From NCBI GenBank assembly GCA_033763655.1, contig JANRKD010000012.1:28704-92703 (forward strand): 64,000 nucleotides of DNA, in the 5' to 3' direction. Positions 33,870 to 42,109 of this stretch are shown one piece after another. The stretch comes from QFOX01 sp033763655 (GTDB lineage: Bacteria; Pseudomonadota; Alphaproteobacteria; Rickettsiales; UBA3002). Positions within the stretch are counted from its first letter, which is position 1, and every line of letters begins with the position of its first letter. The position numbers and the translations under genes were made by a program. Below the pieces are notes generated by a model that had not been told where the DNA came from, did not search any database, and was given only the letters and a program-made list of their open reading frames with translations.

Positions 33870-34475
33870 ATGCTGCGCCCTGTTTTATCGTTCCTGACGA
33901 CCCTGCTTATTGCCGGCAGCGCTCTTGCGGCGGTTACCGTCGGTGAACCCGCGCCCGCCTTCAGCGGCACCGATGTCCTCAGCGGCGAACCCATCAGCAA
34001 CGAAAGCCTGAAGGGCAAAACCGTCGTGCTCGAATGGAATAATCCCGACTGCCCGTTCGTCAAAAAATTCTACTCCGTCGGCGCGATGCAGGCCCTGCAG
34101 GCAAAAGCCGCCCGCAACGGCGTGGTATGGGTGGGCATCAACTCCTCGGCGGCAGGCAAAGAGGGCTACCTGAAAGACGCCGCGCAGGCGAAGGCCGCAC
34201 TGGCCGAGCGTCAATCGAACACCCGCCATTACCTGCTCGACCATGACGGGCGCATCGGCCACGCCTACGCCGCCAAAACCACCCCGCATATGTTCATCAT
34301 CGACCCGCAGGGCATCCTCGTCTATCAGGGCGCGATTGATAACAAACCCAGCGCCGATACCGCCGACATCGCCACCGCCACCAACTACGTCACCGAAGCG
34401 CTGAACGCCTTAAAGCACGGCAAGCCGATTAAAACCGCCACCACGCAACCTTACGGCTGCTTCATCAAGTATTAG
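33870..34475 (+). CDS. Secreted thioredoxin-fold (AhpC/TSA-like) protein
   Basis: A 201-residue protein with a signal peptide (LRPVLSFLTTLLIAGSALA) and a peroxiredoxin/TlpA-like thioredoxin fold. VGEPAPAFSGTDVLSGEP is followed by LEWNNPDCPFVKKFY, where a single active-site cysteine replaces the CxxC pair. The cis-proline region KTTPHMFIIDPQGILVYQGAID is intact. The last residues hold one more cysteine (YGCFIKY). The family occurs widely as 'redoxin domain' proteins. One-cysteine chemistry suggests a peroxidase or a partner reduced by the DsbD-like protein encoded 74 bases upstream. The function is not established. An AAGGAG ribosome site precedes the start. Confidence 0.75.
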   Translation: MLRPVLSFLTTLLIAGSALAAVTVGEPAPAFSGTDVLSGEPISNESLKGKTVVLEWNNPDCPFVKKFYSVGAMQALQAKAARNGVVWVGINSSAAGKEGYLKDAAQAKAALAERQSNTRHYLLDHDGRIGHAYAAKTTPHMFIIDPQGILVYQGAIDNKPSADTADIATATNYVTEALNALKHGKPIKTATTQPYGCFIKY

Positions 34476-34480
34476 CCGCT

Positions 34481-35230
34481 TCAAACCTTCGTGCGAGAAG
34501 AGACCAGTGCGCTGGCTGTCTGCCATTGCGCCTTCACCTTTGCCGTGGATGGCGTCGCCCGCACACCTGCATAAATCTGCTTTTCCGCCTCGACCACCAG
34601 CACCCCGCCCCAGCGCGGGGTACACAGCACGCCTAGCCATTCCAGCAGGCCAAATCCGCGTAGCCAGAACGGGTGCGTCGAGGGCGGCGCGAACAACGCC
34701 GAACGGGTATCGCGCACCGTAAAATTGGCGGCGTTCAGCAGTTCCCGGAGCGTGGCGGGCGTGTAGGCCGCCCCGGTGGCAAACGGGGTTTCCCCGAAGC
34801 GGCGCCACAGCCCGCGACGGTTGGGCACCATCAGCACCAGCCGCCCGCCCGGCGCCAGTAATTGCCACCAGATGCGCAGCAATTCCTCCGGCGCGGCGGC
34901 ATGCTCGAACCCGTGCAGCATCAGCACGCGGTGCAGCGACGACGGCGCGAAAGGTGGCCGCTCCTCATCGCCGAGCACGCTGTGATTGGCGCTATCAACC
35001 GGCCAGTAAATCGCCCCCTGCGCGATGGGCATCAACGCGAGGATGCGTGTGCCCGGATGCGCCGACGCCGTCGGCAACGGCAGCAGCGGCGAGGCATAGC
35101 CCACCCCGACCATATGCAGGCCTGCATCGCCGGGCCAATACTCGCGCAGCATGCGCCGCAGCCGCCGCTTGACCTTGCGGCCAAGGCGGGAAGAATAAAA
35201 TTGTCGCAGATTGACGATATCGGGACGCAT
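34481..35230 (-). CDS. SAM-dependent methyltransferase-like protein
   Basis: A 249-residue protein resembling class I methyltransferases found next to gloB in many alphaproteobacteria. The MLHGFEHAAAPEELLRIWWQLLAPGGRLVLMVPNRRG segment (about 105-140) corresponds to motifs III-V of a Methyltransf_11 fold. The N-terminal SAM loop is poorly conserved: HMVGVGYASPLL replaces the usual E/DxGxGxG. It converges with the thioredoxin-fold gene and is divergent from pdxH. Substrate and activity are unknown; the weak motif I leaves open a non-catalytic role. Confidence 0.65.
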   Translation of the reverse strand: MRPDIVNLRQFYSSRLGRKVKRRLRRMLREYWPGDAGLHMVGVGYASPLLPLPTASAHPGTRILALMPIAQGAIYWPVDSANHSVLGDEERPPFAPSSLHRVLMLHGFEHAAAPEELLRIWWQLLAPGGRLVLMVPNRRGLWRRFGETPFATGAAYTPATLRELLNAANFTVRDTRSALFAPPSTHPFWLRGFGLLEWLGVLCTPRWGGVLVVEAEKQIYAGVRATPSTAKVKAQWQTASALVSSRTKV

Positions 35231-35271
35231 GGGCTAAGTATAGCGCGATTCGGACGAAGGAATAAAGCGCC

Positions 35272-35856
35272 ATGCATGACCCCCTCTCTAAATTCTCGCA
35301 ATGGCTTAGCGATGCGCACGCGCACACCGCCATCCATGACGCCACCGCGATGACACTGGCCACCGCCACGCCTGATGGCGCTCCCTCGGCCCGCATCGTG
35401 CTGCTCAAGGAAGCCACGCCGGATGGCTTCGTGTTTTACGGCAATATGGAAAGCCGCAAGTTCCGTGAGCTGTCTGCCAATCCACGCGCGGCGCTGTGTT
35501 TCTACTGGGTGCCGCTGAACCGTCAGGTGCGTATCGAGGGCAGCACCGTGCCTGTAAGTGAGGCCGAGGCCGACGCTTATTTCGCCTCACGCCCACGCAA
35601 GCGGCAACTTGGGGCGTGGACGTCGCAGCAATCGCGCCCACTTTCCAGCCGCGCCGAGATGGAGGAACGCCTGACGCAGTTTACGCAGCAATTCGCCGGT
35701 GGCGCAGTGCCGCGCCCGCCGCACTGGTCAGGCTGGCGGCTGGTGCCCCACACCATGGAATTCTGGGTCAACAGCGACGCACGGCTGCATGAGCGCGAGG
35801 TTTACACCCGCGCGGACGCCGCATCCCCCTGGCAGCATACGCTGCTTTATCCCTAG
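35272..35856 (+). CDS. pdxH: Pyridoxamine 5'-phosphate oxidase
   Basis: A 194-residue FMN-dependent oxidase completing pyridoxal phosphate synthesis and salvage. Motifs are MTLATATPDGAPSARIVLLKEATPDGFVFYGN near residues 25-57, ESRKFRELSANPRAALCFYW near 60, the QLGAWTSQQSRPLSSRAEME segment near 112, and the C-terminal signature WSGWRLVPHTMEFWVNSDARLHER near 148. The length is slightly shorter than the E. coli enzyme, as is usual in alphaproteobacteria. It converges with a lipoprotein gene with a 4-base overlap. Confidence 0.95.
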   Translation: MHDPLSKFSQWLSDAHAHTAIHDATAMTLATATPDGAPSARIVLLKEATPDGFVFYGNMESRKFRELSANPRAALCFYWVPLNRQVRIEGSTVPVSEAEADAYFASRPRKRQLGAWTSQQSRPLSSRAEMEERLTQFTQQFAGGAVPRPPHWSGWRLVPHTMEFWVNSDARLHEREVYTRADAASPWQHTLLYP

Positions 35857-36317
35857 AAGCTACGCCCACCGCCGGTGCCGTAATCGGGTGCGCTGCCCAC
35901 ACCCGGGCGGGCGGGCTGGTAGGTCGAAACCGGCGGTGCAGCGGGCGGCGAGGATGTTGCGGCGGAAGGCTTGACGCTAGGCGCGCCGCTCGGCGGATTC
36001 GCCGCCGCCCCCGGTGCGGCCGGTGGCGAGCCGGCAACTGCCGTCGCCGCCGAAGGGTTGGTGCTGGGCGACCCGGTCGGCGGGTTTGCCGCCACCACGC
36101 CCGTCTGCGGCGTGGCCACATGCCAGCCCGCCTTATTCATGCAAGCGCTGAACATGCCGCCGACTGCCGCCTGATTCCCCGCCGCGCCGGCGAGCCGCGC
36201 CGATTCCTCGCGGCAGAGATTCTGGCTTCTGGCATATTTCCCCTGAATCTCGCTTTGTGCGATGCAGCCGGAAGTAAGCGCGGCAAGCCCAAGCACTGCA
36301 ATTTTACGAAACATCAC
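35853..36317 (-). CDS. Pro/Ala-rich putative lipoprotein
   Basis: A 154-residue protein. A lipoprotein signal MMFRKIAVLGLAALTSGCIAQ is followed by about 50 residues containing QNLCREESARLAGAAGNQAAVGGMFSACMNKAGWHV, with two cysteines that could pair. A tail of roughly 90 residues is almost only Pro, Ala, Ser, Gly and Val. It overlaps fliJ upstream by 14 bases, so it may be the last gene of the fliI-fliJ transcript. I do not recognise a named family; outer-membrane anchoring is inferred from the lipobox. Confidence 0.65.
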   Translation of the reverse strand: MMFRKIAVLGLAALTSGCIAQSEIQGKYARSQNLCREESARLAGAAGNQAAVGGMFSACMNKAGWHVATPQTGVVAANPPTGSPSTNPSAATAVAGSPPAAPGAAANPPSGAPSVKPSAATSSPPAAPPVSTYQPARPGVGSAPDYGTGGGRSF

Positions 36318-36723
36318 GCCTCACATATCCCCGAATACCGATTTCATCCATCTCCTGACCGAGCTTGCGCGCGGCGGCATCGTCCTTACGCTTCTGCCAG
36401 TTGGCCAGCGTCAGTTCAAATTTTTTCATTTCGCTGAAATGGTCGCGCAGTTGCTGGGTCAACTTGTCCAGCTCCGCCTCCACCCGCCGCAGATGGGTAT
36501 GCATCATCTCCTGCCGTTTTTTAATCGAAGCGGAGTAATCCCCGAAGAAATGCGCCATTTCCGGCATGACCTGCGCCGCTTTCAGCTCGCTCACCAGCTG
36601 GTTGGAAAGCCCTTCGATAATCGCGTAGACCTCCTCGCGCTGCTGTTCGAGGATGCCCTGCTGGCGCTTGATGGCATCCATCTCACGCTGCTTGACGCGC
36701 ACTAAGGTTCGGATGGATTTCAT
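36304..36723 (-). CDS. fliJ: FliJ-like flagellar export chaperone
   Basis: A 139-residue, almost entirely helical coiled-coil protein (KSIRTLVRVKQREMDAIKRQ, then LRRVEAELDKLTQQLRDHFSEMKKFELTLANWQKRK). Length, heptad pattern and position right after fliI fit FliJ, the stalk-like subunit that couples the FliI ATPase to the export gate. FliJ sequences diverge strongly, so the call leans on gene order. It starts 10 bases after the fliI stop and its end overlaps the lipoprotein gene. Confidence 0.78.
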   Translation of the reverse strand: MKSIRTLVRVKQREMDAIKRQQGILEQQREEVYAIIEGLSNQLVSELKAAQVMPEMAHFFGDYSASIKKRQEMMHTHLRRVEAELDKLTQQLRDHFSEMKKFELTLANWQKRKDDAAARKLGQEMDEIGIRGYVRRDVS

Positions 36724-36733
36724 CGCAGCGTAC

Positions 36734-38098
36734 TCATGCGCTGGCCTTCGGCTTCTCGGCGACTTCGCTCAAGCCCAGCACCTTGCCGAGCAATTCATAG
36801 CCTTCGGCCAGCGTCGCCGATTCGTTCTCGCGCTGGGTGATGAAGGTTTCCAACTGCGGGTAAAACTGCATGGCGCGGTCGACATCCGGGTCGGTGCCAC
36901 GGCGGTAAGCGCCGAGGCGAATCAGCTCCGCCATGTTCTCGTAGGTCGCCATGAAGCGGCGCGCGACCATAATCAGTTGGTTTTCGTATTCGCTGTTGGC
37001 ATCAGGCAGCATCCGCGACACGGATTTGAGGATGTTGATGGCGGGGTAGCGCCCGCGCTGCGCAATTTCGCGGTCGAGCACGATATGCCCGTCGAGAATC
37101 CCACGCACGGCGTCGGCAATCGGCTCGTTGGTGTCGTCGCCCTCGACCAGCACGGTGAACATGCCAGTAATCGAACCGCTGCCGTTGAGTCCCGGCCCGG
37201 CGCGCTCCAGCAGGCGCGGCAATTCCGAGAACACCGTCGGCGGGTAGCCCTTGGTGGTCGGCGGCTCGCCTGCGGAAAGGCCAATCTCGCGTTGCGCCAT
37301 GGCAAAACGGGTGACGGAATCCATCAGGCAGAGCACGTCCTGATTCTGATCGCGGAAATACTCAGCGATGGCAAGCGTGGTGTAGGCCGCCTGCCGCCGC
37401 ATCAACGCCGAATCCGATGAGGTGGCGACCACCAGCACCGAGCGCTTCAAGCCCTCCTCGCCCAGATCGTCCTCGATGAATTCCTGCACCTCGCGCCCGC
37501 GTTCGCCGACCAGACCGATGACGTTGACATCCGCCTGACTGTAGCGCGCCAGCATCGACATCAGGATGGATTTCCCCACCCCCGACCCGGCAAAAATCCC
37601 CAACCGCTTGCCGCGGCAGGTTGTGAGAAAAGTGTTGATGGCGCGCACGCCCATATCCATTTTACCCGCGACCCGCGCCCGTTTCGCCGCCGGCAGGGGG
37701 TTGGCGCGCAACAGGTAAGGCAGGCCACCGCGCAGCAGCGGGCCTTTGCCATCGAGCGGGTTGCCCATCGGGTCCACGACGCGGCCCAGCCAGGCATCCG
37801 ACGGCTCGACCGCCGAGGCGCTGGCCACCACCGTCACCCGGGCGCCAAGGCCGACGCCTTCGACCGAGCCGAACGGCATCAGCAGCGCTACATTCTCGCG
37901 GAAGCCCACCACCTCGCACAGCACCTGATGGTCGGCGCCATGGGTACCCTGCACCGCGCACCGCGCGCCCACGCTCAGCAATGCCTCGATCCCCGCGCAT
38001 TCAATCAGCAGCCCCTTGATTGCCACCACGCGCCCCATCGCCTGCGCGGCAGGCAGGCGCTCAATCTCTTGCAATAAATGCTGGCGGCTCGGGGTCAT
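36734..38098 (-). CDS. fliI: Flagellum-specific ATP synthase FliI
   Basis: A 454-residue F1-beta-like ATPase that energises flagellar protein export. Walker A GIFAGSGVGKSILM lies near residue 167, GLVGERGREVQEFIEDDLG near 193, Walker B DVLCLMDSVTRFAMAQREIGL near 250, and the SGEPPTTKGYPPTVFSELPRLLERAG stretch near 275. It is the first gene of a leftward fliI-fliJ-lipoprotein unit whose promoter lies in the 400-base gap shared with ctrA, so both may respond to CtrA. Confidence 0.95.
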   Translation of the reverse strand: MTPSRQHLLQEIERLPAAQAMGRVVAIKGLLIECAGIEALLSVGARCAVQGTHGADHQVLCEVVGFRENVALLMPFGSVEGVGLGARVTVVASASAVEPSDAWLGRVVDPMGNPLDGKGPLLRGGLPYLLRANPLPAAKRARVAGKMDMGVRAINTFLTTCRGKRLGIFAGSGVGKSILMSMLARYSQADVNVIGLVGERGREVQEFIEDDLGEEGLKRSVLVVATSSDSALMRRQAAYTTLAIAEYFRDQNQDVLCLMDSVTRFAMAQREIGLSAGEPPTTKGYPPTVFSELPRLLERAGPGLNGSGSITGMFTVLVEGDDTNEPIADAVRGILDGHIVLDREIAQRGRYPAINILKSVSRMLPDANSEYENQLIMVARRFMATYENMAELIRLGAYRRGTDPDVDRAMQFYPQLETFITQRENESATLAEGYELLGKVLGLSEVAEKPKASA

Positions 38099-38333
38099 AC
38101 CGCCAGCATAACAGAATCAACCGCCACTCGCCAGCGTGACTGCTATCTACTCCTTCCCAATACGAATGAGGCTATTTTCCGGCGCCCTCCCGAAATCGCT
38201 TGAAGAGGGGTGAGGGTGTTTCATCCTTATGGGGAAGGACTATAAGTGGCAGAACCGCATGGCAGCAGCACATACCCGCGCCCATCCCCCCTCTTTTTGT
38301 CGTCTTTTGCGCCACTCATTCGTCAATAATTCC

Positions 38334-38398
38334 TTAATAGTTAAAATTCTAGTTGAGTTTGGGGATGGTTAATAGTATATTAACGCTTAACACGTTAA
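38334..38398. promoter_or_regulatory. CtrA-binding region upstream of ctrA
   Basis: A perfect TTAA-N7-TTAA CtrA box at 38369-38383 is flanked by TTAA pairs at 38334-38344 (N3) and 38387-38398 (N4). It is about 120 bases before the ctrA ATG and about 270 before fliI. The rest of the 38099-38500 gap holds only a degenerate repeat piece near 38185-38222 and no gene. Confidence 0.75.
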
Positions 38399-38500
38399 GG
38401 AATGCGGGCGGATTGCCAGCTTATTGGCTCGCGTTTGTTAATATTCGTCGCCACAAAACATAAAACGGCTCTCTTTCAAACCCACGTATCAGGAGACACC

Positions 38501-39235
38501 ATGCGCGTATTACTCGTTGAAGATGATCCCTCCACCGCCAAAGCGATTGAGCTTTCGCTCGCCTCCGAAGGCATTATCTGTGACACCACCGAGCTGGGCG
38601 AAGAGGGCCTTGAGATCGGCAAGATGTATGATTACGACATCATCATCCTCGACCTGATGCTGCCCGATATCGACGGCTACGAGGTGCTGCGCCGCTTCCG
38701 CGCTGCCAAAATCAACACCCCGATTCTCATTCTCTCGGGCCTTTCGGGGCCGGATCAGAAAATCAAGGGCCTGGGCTACGGGGCGGATGATTACCTGACC
38801 AAACCCTTCAACAAAGGTGAGCTGATTGCCCTCATTCAGGCGATTGTCCGCCGCAGCAAGGGCCATTCGGAATCCATCATCCGCACCGGCAAGCTGACCG
38901 TCAACCTCGACACCCGCGCGGTAGAGGTCGATGGCAAGCCCCTGCACCTGACCAGCAAGGAATACGGCATCATCGAGCTGCTCTCGCTGCGCAAAGGCTC
39001 CACCCTGACCAAGGAAATGTTCTTGAACCACCTCTATGGCGGGATTGATGAACCGGAACTGAAAATTATCGACGTCTTCGTCTGCAAACTGCGCAAAAAA
39101 CTGCAGGATGCTTCGGGCGGCGATAACTACATCGAAACCGTGTGGGGCCGCGGCTATGTGCTCAAGGAGACGGATGCCGTGCTGGAGCCCTCGCCAAAGG
39201 AAGCCAAACGCCGTAAGGTCGCGCAGGACGCATAA
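38501..39235 (+). CDS. ctrA: Cell-cycle/motility response regulator CtrA
   Basis: A 244-residue OmpR-type regulator with the CtrA signature. The receiver domain has D51 in IIILDLMLPDIDGYEV and the lysine in DDYLTKPFNKGEL. The DNA-binding domain has LTSKEYGIIELLSLRKGSTLTKEMFLNHLYGG and IIDVFVCKLRKKL, nearly invariant in alphaproteobacterial CtrA. A short Lys/Ala tail ends the chain. The start at 38501 has an AGGAGA site 5 bases upstream; longer frames are not supported. It is probably autoregulated through the box at 38369-38383 and phosphorylated through CckA-ChpT. A terminator follows and chemotaxis genes converge on it. Confidence 0.96.
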   Translation: MRVLLVEDDPSTAKAIELSLASEGIICDTTELGEEGLEIGKMYDYDIIILDLMLPDIDGYEVLRRFRAAKINTPILILSGLSGPDQKIKGLGYGADDYLTKPFNKGELIALIQAIVRRSKGHSESIIRTGKLTVNLDTRAVEVDGKPLHLTSKEYGIIELLSLRKGSTLTKEMFLNHLYGGIDEPELKIIDVFVCKLRKKLQDASGGDNYIETVWGRGYVLKETDAVLEPSPKEAKRRKVAQDA

Positions 39236-39249
39236 GCCACTTTACGGTA

Positions 39250-39286
39250 AAAAAGGGGCACCACCGCAAGGTAGTGCCCCTTTTTA
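39250..39286. terminator. Bidirectional terminator between ctrA and cheR
   Basis: GGGGCAC (39255-39261) pairs with GTGCCCC (39274-39280), extended by ACC/GGT inside, with A-run before and T-run after the stem. It serves ctrA on the plus strand and the che operon on the minus strand. Confidence 0.88.
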
Positions 39287-39312
39287 TATGCCCATGTTTA
39301 GGGATTCTCTTT

Positions 39313-40131
39313 CTAAGCCAGCGAGAACAGGCCGCGATGATTTTCTATGGTTTTGTATTTCGTGGTCAGGCCGTTGGTGGTCTCGGAACCACCAAGGAAA
39401 AGATAGCCCGGCACATTCAGAATCGCCGCCATACGGTCCAGCACATCGGCTTTGGTTTTCTCGTCGAAATAAATCAGCACGTTGCGGCAGAAGATAATGT
39501 CAAACCGGCCCACGGCGGCATAGGGCGCGAGCAGGTTGCCGGTGGTGAACTTGACCATCGACTTGATGGCGTCGTTAATTTCCCAGTTATTGTTCGGGCG
39601 CTGCGTGAAATATTTCATCAGCAGTGAAATCGGCAACCCGCGCTGGATTTCAAACTGGCTATACATCCCCGCTTTCGCCCGATCGACCACTTTATCGGCA
39701 AGGTCGGTTGCATAAATCTCCGCCGAGAAGCCGGGATATTTCGCCGCTTCTTCCTTCAGCGTCATCGCGATCGAATACGCCTCCTGCCCGGTCGAGCAAG
39801 CCGCCGACCAGATGCGGATGGAATTGCGCCCTTTCGCCTTCAAATCCGGCAGGATGACTTTGGCCAACTGGTCGAACGGCTTGGCATCGCGGAAAAACAT
39901 CGACTCGTTGGTGGTCATCGACTCCACCACCTGATGCACCAGCGGCGCGCTCGGGTTGCTGCGCAGGCGGGCAATCAGCTCGCGCACATCCGCCATACCA
40001 TTTGCTTTGGCGATCGGTCCAAGGCGGGTGTCGATAAGGTAGCCCTTATCCGGCGTCAGCGCGAGGCCCGAACGCTGCTTCAGCAGGGTCGAAATAAAAT
40101 CGAATTCGTCGTTGCTGAGTGCGAGGGTCAT
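39313..40131 (-). CDS. cheR: Chemotaxis methyltransferase CheR
   Basis: A 272-residue protein-glutamate methyltransferase. An N-terminal all-helical domain (LKQRSGLALTPDKGYLIDTRLGP) is followed by the SAM domain with RIWSAACSTGQEAYSIAMTL near 105 and FDIIFCRNVLIYFD near 218. It methylates glutamates of chemoreceptors, with adaptation balanced by CheB, encoded just upstream with a 4-base overlap. It is the last gene of the leftward cheA-cheW-cheY-cheB-cheR operon. No chemoreceptor gene is in the window. Confidence 0.95.
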   Translation of the reverse strand: MTLALSNDEFDFISTLLKQRSGLALTPDKGYLIDTRLGPIAKANGMADVRELIARLRSNPSAPLVHQVVESMTTNESMFFRDAKPFDQLAKVILPDLKAKGRNSIRIWSAACSTGQEAYSIAMTLKEEAAKYPGFSAEIYATDLADKVVDRAKAGMYSQFEIQRGLPISLLMKYFTQRPNNNWEINDAIKSMVKFTTGNLLAPYAAVGRFDIIFCRNVLIYFDEKTKADVLDRMAAILNVPGYLFLGGSETTNGLTTKYKTIENHRGLFSLA

Positions 40132-41237
40132 GTCACCGCCTTAATGAGGAAGGGCGCAATGGCATTTAACGCAAACACCGCGCTTGTCAACTTGGCATCC
40201 GCCACCGACTTAGGCATCCCGTAGACCACGCAGCTTGCTTCGTCCTGCGTCACCACGCCGCCGCCGCTGGCGACAATGGCGCTGGCCCCGCGCGCACCGT
40301 CGGAGCCAAGCCCCGTCAACACGGCGGCCACCAGCTTGTCATTGTAGATTTTGGCGAGGCTGCGAAACATCGGGTCGGCGGAAGGCCGGCAGAAATTCTC
40401 CGGCGGATCCTGATTGAGTTTGATGCGGCAGGCGCTCGTCCCCACGCGCGTGGCCGTGAGGTGGTAATCGCCCGGCGCGAGATAGATAATCCCGGGCTTC
40501 ACTTCCTCCTCGTCAATCGCCTCGTGGCAATCAAACCCCGAGGCCTTGCTGATATGGTCGGCCAGAATCGCGGTGAAGTTTGGCGGCATCTGCTGGGTGA
40601 TAAAAATAGGCGTACGCAGGCTAACGCCCCTGAATTCGCGAAAGATGTGCAACAGCGCCTGCGGCCCGCCGGTCGAAGAGGCAATCGCCAGCGCCTCCAT
40701 GCTGCGCATCTGCTCGGCACGTTTCAATGCCTGCGTGGGTGCGGGGATGGGCGAAGGCATCTCGTGTGTCCGGGCCTGCGCTGCGGGCGCCTTGCTGGCT
40801 GCCGGTGGCACGGGGTTCGAGGTCGCGCGCACATGCGGTGCCAGCGCCTTGACCTTGGCGATGAGTTCGCGGTAAAATTCACTCACCTGACCGGCGTCGC
40901 GCGTTGAGGGCTTGGCAATATAATCCGCCGCCCCCATCTGCATCGCACGCACGCTGATTTCGGCGTTACGCGTACTTAAGGTCGAGGCCATGATAACGCG
41001 CGTCTTTGGGGCAATCGCCAGCAATTCGGGCAATGCTGTCATCCCATCCATCACCGGCATTTCCACGTCGAGCACGATGACATCCACCGGGGTTTTCCTG
41101 AGCATGCTGATAGCAATTTCTCCATTCGCTGCCGAGGCCACCACTTCAAACGCGCCGTCCTCCCGGAGGGCACGGTCGAAAAGACCGCGCACCACGGCCG
41201 AATCATCGACCAGCATGACGCGAATGCGATCGGACAT
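40128..41237 (-). CDS. cheB: Chemotaxis methylesterase CheB
   Basis: A 369-residue two-domain protein. The receiver domain (1-125) has its phospho-acceptor in VIVLDVEMPVMDG near residue 57. A linker of about 60 residues leads to the C-terminal esterase with catalytic Ser in ASSTGGPQAL near 187, His in ITQQMPPNFTAILADH near 210, and Asp in GLGSDGARGA near 310. It removes methyl groups from, or deamidates, chemoreceptors when phosphorylated by CheA. It begins directly after cheY and overlaps cheR by 4 bases. Confidence 0.95.
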   Translation of the reverse strand: MSDRIRVMLVDDSAVVRGLFDRALREDGAFEVVASAANGEIAISMLRKTPVDVIVLDVEMPVMDGMTALPELLAIAPKTRVIMASTLSTRNAEISVRAMQMGAADYIAKPSTRDAGQVSEFYRELIAKVKALAPHVRATSNPVPPAASKAPAAQARTHEMPSPIPAPTQALKRAEQMRSMEALAIASSTGGPQALLHIFREFRGVSLRTPIFITQQMPPNFTAILADHISKASGFDCHEAIDEEEVKPGIIYLAPGDYHLTATRVGTSACRIKLNQDPPENFCRPSADPMFRSLAKIYNDKLVAAVLTGLGSDGARGASAIVASGGGVVTQDEASCVVYGMPKSVADAKLTSAVFALNAIAPFLIKAVT

Positions 41238-41618
41238 TTACTGTGCCCCATCTTCGATAATGCCCAGTTGCACCAGCTTGCCTGCAATAATCGCCTCGTC
41301 GAACGGCTTCATGACATATTCATCCGCGCCGTTGGTCATCGCCATCTGGATTTTGGTGAAGTCGTTCTCGGTGGTGCAGAAAATGATTTTCGGCTGGCTG
41401 ATGGTCGCATCCGCGCGGATGACCTTCATGCATTCCATGCCGTCCATCACCGGCATGTTCCAGTCGAGGATCATCACATCCACCGCGTGGGCGCGGGCCT
41501 GATCCACCGCCTCGCGGCCATTTTCCGCCTCCAGGATATTAAACCCGAACACCTCGACGATGCGGCGCACCACCTTGCGCACGATCTTGGAATCATCGAC
41601 AATCAGACAGGTTTTCAT
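41238..41618 (-). CDS. cheY: Chemotaxis response regulator CheY
   Basis: A 126-residue single receiver domain. The acidic pair is D8-D9, the phospho-acceptor D52 in MILDWNMPVMDGMECM, the Thr/Ser switch near 86 and the lysine in EYVMKPFDE near 107. It lies within the cheA-cheW-cheY-cheB-cheR operon, overlapping cheW by 4 bases, so it most likely signals from CheA to the flagellar motor switch. Its small-domain architecture alone would not separate it from other stand-alone receivers; the context does. Confidence 0.93.
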   Translation of the reverse strand: MKTCLIVDDSKIVRKVVRRIVEVFGFNILEAENGREAVDQARAHAVDVMILDWNMPVMDGMECMKVIRADATISQPKIIFCTTENDFTKIQMAMTNGADEYVMKPFDEAIIAGKLVQLGIIEDGAQ

Positions 41619-42109
41619 GCTGCGTCCTTGGCCTTGAGGTTAATCACATGCGCCACGTCGAGGATCACCAGCAGTTCTTTTTCCAGCTTGAAGACACCAG
41701 CGGCGAGCGCGCGCCAGCCGGCATCCATGTTCGACGGCACTTTCTCGAAGCGGTTCATCGGCAGGGAAAGCACATCGCCCACCGCGTCCACCATCAGCGC
41801 GAACAATTCATGCTGGAAATCGACCACCACCATCATGATTTTTTTAGGCTCCGGATAGGGCGGCAGGCCAAGGCGGCGGCGCATATCGTAGGCGGTAACA
41901 ATCCGCCCACGCACGTTGAGCGAACCGGCGATGACCTCCTGCGTGAGCGGAATCGGCGCGATATGCTGGTGGCGCATGACATCCTGCACCGCGAGCACGG
42001 AAATGCCGAATAACTGTTGCCCCAACCGCAGCGTGACAAACTCCTGCTGCGCGCCGCTGGCCGTGCCCGCAGGCAGCGCCGAGGTTAAGGTGGTGAGTGC
42101 GCCCGACAT
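41615..42109 (-). CDS. cheW: Chemotaxis coupling protein CheW
   Basis: A 164-residue SH3-like adaptor linking receptors to CheA. Family features are EFVTLRLGQQLFGISVLAVQDVMR near residue 23, IAPIPLTQEVIAGSLNVRGRIVTAYDMRRRLGLP near 52, and DAVGDVLSLPMNRFEKVP near 110. It overlaps cheA by one base and cheY by 4 bases. The N-terminal 20 residues are a Ser/Thr/Ala-rich extension. Confidence 0.94.
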   Translation of the reverse strand: MSGALTTLTSALPAGTASGAQQEFVTLRLGQQLFGISVLAVQDVMRHQHIAPIPLTQEVIAGSLNVRGRIVTAYDMRRRLGLPPYPEPKKIMMVVVDFQHELFALMVDAVGDVLSLPMNRFEKVPSNMDAGWRALAAGVFKLEKELLVILDVAHVINLKAKDAA

